DNA of 64,000 nt, from positions 1,963,501 to 2,027,500 of the forward strand of contig JBBMNZ010000027.1 in NCBI GenBank assembly GCA_037954325.1, given 5' to 3'. The translations under genes and the position numbers were made by a program. The notes under the pieces are model-generated. The model saw only the letters and a program-made list of their open reading frames with translations. It did no database searches and had not been told where the DNA came from. Shown in pieces: positions 56,330 to 64,000 of this stretch (position 1 is its first letter; each line of letters starts with the position of its first letter). The DNA comes from Fistularia commersonii. Its lineage: Eukaryota; Chordata; Actinopteri; Syngnathiformes; Fistulariidae.

Positions 56330-56650
56330 GAAATGAAAGTGCGTTTTTAACGCAGTTTAATAACGAGAGTGGAAAATCCAGTCCATGGCAATAAAGCTGA
56401 AACTAATTCATTTCGGCGGCTGTCGGCACATGGCGTGACTATTCTTCCCCGCATTCCATTTCCCGACGTGAAAAAGTGTAAGAGAATGGAGGCAGGAGGC
56501 CATTTGTGTAATCTGCGGCAGCACTGACGAGAGCGTTGCAATCACAGACACACTGAAGAGTCTTCATCCAGCCTTTAAGAGGCTCTTCAAAGGGCTAATA
56601 AATGGCCGGCGACCAAGATAATCAAACTCTGCAACTTTTCTTGCAAGTTG
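56330..56650. promoter_or_regulatory. Candidate conserved non-coding element
   Basis: CGCAGTTTAATAACG, CTGAAACTAATTCATTTC, GGGCTAATAAATGGCC and GATAATCAAACTC; sober and repeat-free. Confidence 0.33.
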
Positions 56651-56654
56651 TGAA

Positions 56655-56712
56655 CAGAGCGGCGGGGAGGCGGGCGGGGAGGCGGGCGGGGGGGGGCCGT
56701 GGGGGGCGGTTG
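56655..56712. repeat. G-rich tandem (GGGCGGGGAGGC units)
   Basis: GGCGGGGAGGCG and GGCGGGGAGGCG repeated, then GGGCGGGGGGGGG and GGGGGG. A quadruplex is possible. Confidence 0.85.
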
Positions 56713-56729
56713 GACGATAGAGAGAGAAA

Positions 56730-57010
56730 CTGCTGCATTACCTTATGCATCTAAAGGACTCAGCAGTTTGAACCTGCCCGTGCCTCCTGTTCCATTATGG
56801 AATAGCAACACAGGGGCCTGTTTGTTCGCCAAACACAATTAACAAGGTTTCTGCTGCACATCAATACTGCTATTTGCATAGGGTATTGATCCGAAGTCCT
56901 TATAATCACAAAATGTTAATTGCACCAATTAATTCTCAATCTGTTTGTGCCCTTGTCTGGCCGCCTTGAGCCCTGAAGGTCAGTGTGAAAATGAACTGCT
57001 CTTTGATTCT
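56730..57010. promoter_or_regulatory. Candidate conserved non-coding element with POU octamer
   Basis: ATTTGCAT at 56872-56879, AACACAATTAACAAGG and TGTTAATTGCACCAATTAATTC. No repeat or frame. Among the stronger candidates. Confidence 0.42.
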
Positions 57011-57024
57011 CCTCCAGGAAAAGA

Positions 57025-57045
57025 TTTTTTTTTTTTTTTTTTTTT
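57025..57045. repeat. T21 homopolymer
   Basis: Uninterrupted T run. Confidence 0.95.
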
Positions 57046-57599
57046 CCCCAAGACAACACCGCTTGCTACTCTGGAATCAAAAGGCCCCCACCATCCTTTA
57101 TCTTTATTATCATTCCCCGTGAGTAGCAGCTAATGGGTTTGAAATCTTCTGATCTGATTTGTCCTTTTAAACAAGGTTTTTTTCTCGTCTTGTTCATTAG
57201 CAGTGGCTACCTCCTCTTTTCTGCCGAGTCGCGGTTGTTTACGCCTCCGAGACACGGCAACACGAGTCGCCATTCCTGCCGCTACACCGTTTTTTTATCG
57301 TCTCTTTGTTTATCGTCCGTTTGAGTTGATCGGAATAATATCAGATTATGACGGTAGATTTTGGCCGCTTGCTTGATCTATTGTTATTATTATATGAATA
57401 TAAGGAACGTGTAATGACGGTTACGTGTAACGCTGTAAAAAGTGGAACGATGGCAATAATGTTTTTTTTTTAACAATCTGCATTTATTGATCGGAGTCCG
57501 TATTAATTGCCTTTCCCTCTATCTTGTTATAACAGAGACACGATTATCTGTTTTCGCGATGCATTTCTCCTCCCAGCATCGGTGCATTATCCGGGGGCG
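57046..57599. other. Unassigned intergenic sequence
   Basis: T10 run near 57462. Nothing coding is recognised. Confidence 0.4.
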
Positions 57600-58150
57600 G
57601 GGGGCTCGTTTCCAGTCCTCGTCGCCTCCGCTTGAATGCGGCCAAATGACAAATGAGCCGCCCCGTGTGAAAGATGAATTTCAATCCACTACACCTGTGC
57701 CACCTCGCCAAATGAAAGGACTGATTGCCTCCAATTGCATATTTAAAATGCCTAATTCCTCCATTAAGAAAGCTATTTACATGAATTAGGGACAATTAGC
57801 ATTTTCAGACCCACTTCAACTTTGTTCGCCCCCATCCATTAACATTTGAAAGTGTCGGCTGCCAGACACAAGAAAACCCCTCCATCTGATTTGAACTGAC
57901 CTCCTATGACGCCGCTTGAAAGGACTTCTCTATTTTTTTTCTTTTAATCTCCGCCACCTTACCAAAGAGAGGGGGCTGGCCCGCGGTCTATAGTGAATTA
58001 CCTCAATATGGTTAATCAAGGGAAAGACAACAAGGGTTCAAAGGGACGGCTATTAACCGAGGTCTCGAAGCTCACCCACCTTTTATCCGGGGGATTTGAC
58101 ATTCATCGAGGGCAGAGTTCATGGGTTGTCCACGTAATGGCGCGCCATAA
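57600..58150. promoter_or_regulatory. Candidate conserved non-coding element with inverted TAATTC cores
   Basis: CCTAATTC (57751-57758) and GAATTAGG (57783-57790) are exact reverse complements with a 24-base spacer. ACCTCAATATGGTTAATC and ATTAGGGGACG lie nearby. A 100-codon frame (57487-57789) crosses it, but its translation has no family match and the DNA reads like regulatory sequence. Confidence 0.4.
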
Positions 58151-58797
58151 ATGCTTAAGTAAAAATCCATGAAATAATTAGGGGACGTGTTGATCTACAC
58201 CCGGACCCGGCCGTTTCGGACAGATTTACACAACGGGCCTCCGCGGAGACGGCGTTTGTGCTCGGCCTCGGGTCTTTTCACCGACCGGCGGCGTGACGGT
58301 TCCAAAGTGTCCCTTTTGGATGTTTTGGATGGGGAAATGTTGTCATCCTCTAACGAAGATGACAGAGGCCGAGATCATCAGAAACGAGGGGCCTCACATC
58401 ATGTGAGTCACACGTAATGCTTTTCATTGCTGTCGTCACGGGCCGCGTCGAGAGCGAGCGCTTGTTTTAATGATATACGCACCGTGCTCGTTTCTGGTCA
58501 TTGAGAGATGCGCAAGTGATCATATGCACATATACGGCGCTACATGCGTTTGTAGTCCGAATTGCAATGCAGCGGCCGACTGCGCGATTCCATGTTTGAC
58601 AACAGCGCCACTTATCAGAGCTTTTACTTATCGACAGCAATTGCTATTGTAACACCGAAACGGAACAACACGGCTTCTCTCTAATTCGAATGTCTCTGAT
58701 TGACCAATAGTTGGCTTTTTATTTGAGAGTAGACAATATTCTCAAGTCCCGTGTTGATGACGGTCTTAAACTATAGAAAGCGCAGTCAAGTCTTGGG
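58151..58797. other. Unassigned sequence with CpG patch
   Basis: CpG-rich at 58190-58290. Frames under 80 codons; none recognised. Confidence 0.4.
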
Positions 58798-59010
58798 CAC
58801 CGAATCACAACCCGGTTGTCTGTTGACACTTTCCGTGTAGAGCAGGTCTAGACCACTCTATTGAAGATGATCAGAAACCCACCATTGCCCCGTGAGCAAT
58901 CACTTGGAGAGGAAACACAGCCTTTTGCCTCGGACGGACCCCGGCTCCATGTGGGAGGCAAACTTCCTTCACTGGTCGGGCTTGGGAGAGAGATAGTAGG
59001 AGAGGGAGAT
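58798..59010 (+). mobile_element. Interspersed repeat family C, copy 2
   Basis: ACCGAATCACAACCCGGTTG, GAGCAGGTCTAGACCACTCT, ATCAGAAACCCACC, CCGTGAGCAATCACTTGG and GGAAACACAG, then a stretch ending GGGAGAGAGATAG. It is in the same orientation as copy 1 at 6010-6215. Confidence 0.65.
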
Positions 59011-59499
59011 AAAAGCAAGCGGTAAAAATGTCGTATTTCGTCGTCTGTAATACAAGTATCAACAACTGTATCTTCTCATACGACCTGGAGATCTGCAAAG
59101 TCCAAGCCCTCTCTTCAGTTCTTCTCTTTGCTCAAATGTATTTTCTCGGTCGATCCTCAGGAGTTTTGACATCCTCGAGTATCGCAGTCCACTTTTTGTT
59201 TTTTCTCGACGACCACCTTGTTCTGTAAATGCCGGCCCTCCTCGTGTACCACTGAGCCTAATAAGAACTCTGCGTTTTTAGATGGCTTTGCTCTTGAATC
59301 ACTTTGGAGAGGCCACTCCGGTCAACCACTCCGTGCAAAGAGTAGGTTAATGAAAATGTCTGGGATATGAAACAAAGTGATCTCGGCTCATGATCTCAGC
59401 TTGTGTGAAGGAGCCACAACAGATGAGGGGGATGCGCTCAAGTTACCGCGCCTGCAGCACTGGAATGGCAGAAGTCTTTGGTGAAGGGAACTCCAAAGC
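59011..59499. other. Unassigned intergenic sequence
   Basis: Nothing recognised. Confidence 0.4.
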
Positions 59500-60125
59500 A
59501 GTGAAGCAGTGTATCTTCCCACTGTAGGAAGTCACTTTCTGCAGTTCCTCGAGCCTTTCCGGCAACAAGGGTGTTGTTTCATGCATTCGGAAAGCGGAGC
59601 AACCAGGAACCATGAACTTTGGTTCCAAGAAGATTTTAGCTCCAAGCCTAGTTACAGTTCCCATCCACCCCACCTGCATCGGAGGGGTCCATGGGACCCA
59701 TTTCCACTGTGAAGGACCGTTTTAAAAAACTATCATGGTCACTGGTCGCCTATCGTCTTGTTACTCGTGACAGAACCAATTAGACAAGTAGGGGCTCGTG
59801 GAGGAACGTCGCCATTTTGGCTGAAATAAGTACACTTAGCTAACGGCAGGGTTCTTCACACTGCAAAGCAGTGCAAGGAGAAAATAAAAACACTTCTGAT
59901 AGCCCATGGTTATTATTCCCGCCATGCAGAACATGAGCACTTTGGCCACTCTGCTCCCCCCGTTGTCTGTCTCGTCCTTCTATTCTTCTTGGCTTGTATT
60001 TGAGCGTGGCGTTGAAGTTGCACGTGCTAGATGCTCGCATCACACCGGCCCCCAGCACAGTCCTCACTGCCTGGAACATCGTTTCCTGGAACCACGCATT
60101 TCAGTGTGTTTCCGTCTTCCTTTTG
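59500..60125. mobile_element. Putative non-autonomous DNA element
   Basis: CCAGGAACCA, GGTTCCAAG and GGGACCCATTTCCACTGTGA near the left part and CTGGAACCACG, TTTCAGTGTGTTTCC near the right resemble GGTTCC-rich fish DNA transposon ends. GGAACCA (59606-59612) and TGGTTCC (59620-59626) form a perfect 7-bp hairpin. Clean inverted ends and target duplications were not found. The long plus frame (59906-60358, 150 codons) has no recognised domain. Confidence 0.25.
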
Positions 60126-60664
60126 TCAGGTTGTCCTTATGGATACAATCGTCAGCGATCGCAATATGGGATCGAAATTACATCCTTATCGGTGCGTCTT
60201 TAACCGGACCGCACTTGAAAACGTGGTTTGACCCTGATATGCGGTCTGACGGCGGCAATGGGATGGCCTTGTTATTTAATGAACAGTGCCCCTCTGTGCT
60301 GGATGTAGTGGCTCCTTTTAAATACAGACAAATTTCCTCTGTCATTCCCTTGCCTTGAATTAATGAGTCAGCGCACAGTTTCGGGCAAAACTGTTGGAGC
60401 TGCTTTGAAGAGACATAAAACTACAGGTCCATCGGCCCAATCTTACGGATCTTTGATCACTCTGTGCAAAACTGGGACTGCTTATTTTGTAGCCTCCAAA
60501 CTCAATTCAGTCTCACAAAAAGAAGGAATTAGAATTCTCCTTCTCCGTAAAATGGATTGTCAAAAACGTTATAGGAAATACCGCCGTATCGTCAAACCAT
60601 GATACCCTGGGTGTCATCTGCTCCACCATCCGTTCATCTGACACGGCTGATATCCTTCTGTCTT
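60126..60664. other. Unassigned intergenic sequence
   Basis: Nothing recognised. Confidence 0.35.
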
Positions 60665-60750
60665 AACGTGAAGGCAAGCGCAGAAACTATTCATTGGGCG
60701 CGAGGCGAGGCTCACACCGAAATGGTCGATCACAGGGCCACACGTCGAAG
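60665..60750 (-). mobile_element. Family A repeat, copy 13 (fragment)
   Basis: On the minus strand: GTGTGGCCCTGTGATCGACC, GGTGTGAGCCTCGCCTCGCG and CCCAATGAATAGTTTC. Only the distal middle of the repeat is present. Confidence 0.6.
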
Positions 60751-60824
60751 TTTCATTCCTTCAAACGTCCGGACATTTTAGGGTTACCTTATAGTTTTGG
60801 ACTGTCGGAGGACCTTCGTACATC

Positions 60825-61015
60825 GTGTCAGACGTGTGAATGTAAGACTGAATGCTTGTATGTCTTTATATGTGGCCCGGTGATCAACTGGCGGTCGGTC
60901 CAGGGTGAAGCTCGCCTCCCGCCCATTAATAGCTGGGATAGGTTGCAGCCCCGCTGGAACCCCGAGTGGAGGAAAGCAGTATAGCTGATGAAAGAATGAA
61001 TGAATTCAATCAATA
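60825..61015 (+). mobile_element. Family A repeat, copy 14
   Basis: ACGTGTGAATGTAAGACTG, GCTTGTATGTCTTTATATGT, GGCCCGGTGATCAACTGGCG, GGTGAAGCTCGCCTCCCGCC, TAGCTGGGATAGGTTGCAGC and an AAAGAATGAATGAATTC tail. Confidence 0.85.
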
Positions 61016-63249
61016 TAGGGCACATAGCTCAGGTTGTACATTTCCATTTGTCTGTTTTTGTGGCTCCCGTCACGGTACCGGACTTGGTTGTCCAGGTGTG
61101 TTCGGATTCTCATTCGGGGAAAGACGTCACAGCGGTCAGGAACTAATCAAGCAAGAATGGATTATTCAAAGTCAGGAAAATTCACTTACCTGATTTTTAC
61201 GAGAATAAATGTCACCCCACGTGGACCCCACGAGGATCGTTCCGCCTCTCCAGACAACCGTCGAAACGCGTCCAGTCGAATGTATAGATGAGGAGATACA
61301 GATGAGGGGGCAACTCATTTTATACCGCTGTCCAAAAGATTTACTTCCTTATAAGGACTTGTTTTACACCCCCTTTGAATGTGGTCACCTGGGGTGCGGG
61401 GCCACACTCCGGACAAAGGGTGCGTTATCAATTACGCGCTGGGGGATGTCAGTGGAAAAGTACAGTTGCGCAATCCTTCGTCGTCACGTGATGAGCTCCC
61501 GCGGGTAAATTTTAACACTTGTGTGATTCCCGAGCCGCTCGTAGCCTGTGTAGAAGTGTTGCTGAGCAAGAAACCGTCCCCAACACCATCCCCAGAATGC
61601 CGGCCTTTAAAATGACATCAGTGTTCTCATGCCACCTTATGGGCGAAAGAAAATACTTTTGCTTTTAGTCTGGCGAATCACGTCTCTACTTTTCTGTGCT
61701 TTCAAAGTTTCCTTGCAGGCGTGAACTTCACATCTGTCAAATTTAAGAGTCGCTGTTTTATCACTCTTTTCGAATTTTCCGTCCCTTTTCCTTTTCTTAG
61801 ATTGCATCTCGGCAGATCTGTTCGCCCTGCTGTTTTTCAAACTTTGCCAAAAGCGCATGTCATTCGCGCGTGCTCTTTAGATCGACGGAATACATTTCCA
61901 TCTGCTGATTCTGTGCTTTGTACCTCCTTGCAAAGTGATTGATCCTATTGACAGATTTGGCCACCTGGCTGGATATTTCTTATTCCATGTTTTGTAACCA
62001 CATTGGTTGCAGAATTGTGTGCTGTTGTTCTCAATCTCCTGTTTTGGCGGTTGCTTTTCTGCCCTCACGCCCGACTCTCTTTTTTTTTCTTTTGATTTAA
62101 GCCTCCGAGCTTTAACTTGACTTGACGTTATTTCACCTGCGCGGGAAATAATCTGCTGCTTTTTCCTGGTGTCAGATCTGTTCTTCTAAAGTTCTCCCTC
62201 TTACCTGGTCATTTGCGATTCCACACACAATTCAGTCGTATATCACAGAGTGGTGCAACTGTCCAAATTCGCGGTCAGGCTTTGTGCTTTAAACCCGTGA
62301 TGTATGAATCATCGGTTCCGGTCTGTTTCTGGGCTTGTGCAAAAATAAAAACACGAGCCATATCTAAGGTTCATTTTTTTTTCCCGGGCCCACAAAGGTC
62401 CAGAATTGTGCTCTTCAACACATCTATTTCATCGCTCTCTTCAGTCCCGGACGTGAAGACGCATTAACACACCGCACCTCCTCTGGTTCCTCCACAATTC
62501 ACCGAGCAGCGCGAAAGAACTCACAGCGTTGGATCGGTTGCCTCTGATTTCTGGCGACGTTGCCTTGCAGGCGGAAAATGCTGGAGGTTGAAGCTGCAGC
62601 TTTTCCTCCTTCCAATATGGATTCAGACACAGTGTAATACTGGCTGCATCAAATGTATCAAATGAACTTCAACTTTAATTGTGCACGTGAATCATAGTCA
62701 TGCTCCATCAACGCAGTCATCAACAACACTTGGATTCCTCATTCCGCTAAGTACCTTATTGCATTACAAATCGTACGAGACAGATACCCGTCGTTGACGT
62801 ATTGTAAAAGTGATTGGAGATGTGCGTTGAGACCCATCTTCGTCAAAATGCAGAATTGTAGCCTGCCGTCCTTAGTTTGTGATTTCTGTTGATATTTGAT
62901 CTTCCGTGTCCCAATATACCTCGACCACGGCTCCTTTTGCGACCATAGAAGACGCGTGTATTTATTTTCATGTCACTTTTCACTGATGTCAGATGGAACC
63001 GGTCGTTCGAGGTCTGGCATTTTCCACGTGAAACTAACGGCGCGGTGCTGTATGAGTCCGCGTCTTTTCACATCCCCTGCGAAAAAAAAGGAAACTCGGA
63101 CTTTTCATAGAAATTGATTGATGTTTACAAAAGCCAACGGTGCAAAACAGTAGCGTTAGCTGTCCGGTGAAGGTCTCGGGTTGGTGCTGTGGAAAAAATT
63201 GGCTTTTAACTTTACGTGATCGATCATATTAAAAATCAATGTCACCAAA
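61016..63249. other. Unassigned intergenic sequence
   Basis: A long stretch with no recognised gene or repeat. The longest frame is 99 codons (61209-61508, +) without a domain. 62380-62460, 62640-62760 and 62880-63060 are unremarkable mixed sequence. Confidence 0.4.
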
Positions 63250-63680
63250 TAAACATGGGGGCTGGTGACATTCAGCTGAATTCACAATGTGAATTCACAG
63301 CTCACCGGCCTTAGATTGAATGTTGCTGCCCAGCTGTTCATAAACAGCTGTCATTTAATGGACCCCAATTAAAACACTTCTCTGTTGTCTGGCAACAAAA
63401 AAAACCAAACCATGCAAATGAAGAAAAATATACTGCGAACCTGCATGGATTTTAACAGAATAGGGTCATCAGAGCGCGGGGGGATGGGGGGAGGGGGTTG
63501 TCAGAGGTCGGATTCACCAGCTGTGACTGCAGCTAATATGGGCTCCTTTTGAAGCGTTACAACTTCTCGACGGCTCCGGCTCCTTCAGTAAAAAAACGGC
63601 TTTAATTGAATCTTATTTGTCAAATGGTTGAATTGTGGCTGACTGAAACATTTACTCAAATCTCATTTCGAGTCAAGGAT
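63250..63680. promoter_or_regulatory. Candidate enhancer-like element with palindromes and E-boxes
   Basis: TGAATTCACA (63277-63286), one A, and TGTGAATTCA (63288-63297) form a perfect 10-bp-arm palindrome. CAGCTGTT (63331-63338) and AACAGCTG (63343-63350) form a second, with a four-base spacer. CAGCTG E-boxes lie at 63273, 63331, 63345 and 63518, and an ATGCAAAT octamer at 63412-63419. CCCCAATTAAAACAC and CTTTAATTGAATC follow. E-boxes bind bHLH factors and octamers POU factors. Enhancer function is inferred. Confidence 0.45.
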
Positions 63681-63697
63681 TTTGTATAAACTTTAAT

Positions 63698-63713
63698 CTA
63701 CCCCCCCCCCCCC
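63698..63713. repeat. C-run of about 14-16
   Basis: Near-uninterrupted C run followed by ATCCGCCCCC. Confidence 0.9.
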
Positions 63714-63779
63714 ATCCGCCCCCAATGTGGGGTTATCACCAAAAAACAGGCATCTAAATTCCCGTTTGCTTTGTCATAT

Positions 63780-64000
63780 TGTAGGTAGTGCATTATTTCT
63801 TTTAAATCCTCATATTCTTTCAAAAAATATATATTAGACATTTGCATGGAAACATAATATTGGGATTTAAAAAAAATCTGAATTCAAGCAATAGTATAAA
63901 TGATTTTGTTCACGTTTGCTGCCAGTGTGGCTCTTCAAAATTGGACGAGGCTGCCAAGTGTTATTCCTCCGTAATAGCCATTTATTGAGGCTCAATAAAA
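63780..64000. promoter_or_regulatory. Candidate conserved non-coding element, cut by window end
   Basis: An ATTTGCAT octamer (63840-63847) and sober 3' sequence with CCATTTATTGAGG. It runs off the window. Confidence 0.28.

Noticed and set aside
57487..57789. 100-codon frame ending in a sober block
   Set aside because: The DNA is better explained as a regulatory candidate with inverted TAATTC cores; the translation has no family match.
59906..60358. 150-codon plus-strand frame
   Set aside because: Partly inside a putative DNA element. The translation has no family match and an overlapping minus frame is equally open.
1..64000. CRISPR arrays, bacterial operons, phage genes, rRNA
   Set aside because: Scanned for regularly spaced repeats with unique spacers, ribosome-binding sites and dense gene packing; none seen. 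All tandem repeats found are simple microsatellites.
1..64000. Endogenous retrovirus or LTR retrotransposon
   Set aside because: No paired long terminal repeats or gag/pol-like frames were recognised; the coding remnants are LINE or hAT.

Overview
The window looks like nuclear DNA of a bony fish, probably a percomorph. The evidence is the repeat content: remnants of L2-type and other non-LTR retrotransposons, a hAT element headed CAGCGGTCGGGAACC, tRNA-headed SINEs and a high-copy repeat ending in a GCTGGGAT-type core and an ATGAATGAATG tail. Long (CA)n/(TG)n and triplet microsatellites and modest CpG depletion also fit. These families are recalled from general knowledge of fish genomes; no database search was possible.

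I recognise no host protein-coding gene, rRNA, tRNA, known microRNA or CRISPR array. The open frames are short (the longest is 206 codons, in a CGG-repeat-rich patch). The only frames resembling known proteins belong to transposons. The best reading is a gene desert or a very long intron beside a developmental regulator. Many 200-600 bp blocks have the texture of conserved non-coding elements: sober composition, TAATTA/TAATTG and octamer motifs, no repeats, no open frame. That reading is inference; alignment to other vertebrates would decide it. I could not name the target gene.

Layout. 1-2.3 kb: a DNA transposon remnant with perfect 16-bp inverted ends (402-1234), a family A repeat and a SINE. 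2.8-4.1 kb: four (CA/TG)n tracts around a candidate element. 5-7 kb: family A and C repeats and a 546-bp hAT element with imperfect 8-bp target duplications and a decayed transposase N-terminus. 7.7-12.7 kb: candidate elements, a CGG/TGG repeat and a (GATG)n array grown at the end of a family A copy. 13-16.5 kb: SINE, two LINE fragments and an inverted pair of family A copies. 17-24 kb: candidate elements, large triplet microsatellites and G20 and T24 runs. 24-33 kb: candidate elements and CpG-rich blocks, with a double-hairpin stretch at 30.36-30.46 kb. 33.9-35.9 kb: the densest transposon cluster (a palindromic element, two LINE ends and an inverted pair of family A copies). 36-58 kb: the richest run of candidate regulatory elements, interrupted by a LINE (42.1-42.7 kb) and further family A and B copies. 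58.8-61 kb: family C, a putative DNA element and another inverted family A pair. 63.2-64 kb: a candidate element with two near-perfect palindromes and four CAGCTG E-boxes.

I see no operon-like or novel multi-gene system. The most interesting signals are the palindromic homeodomain/E-box arrangements inside candidate elements, the excess of POU octamers, the repeated inverted pairing of family A copies, and the microsatellites seeded by transposon tails.
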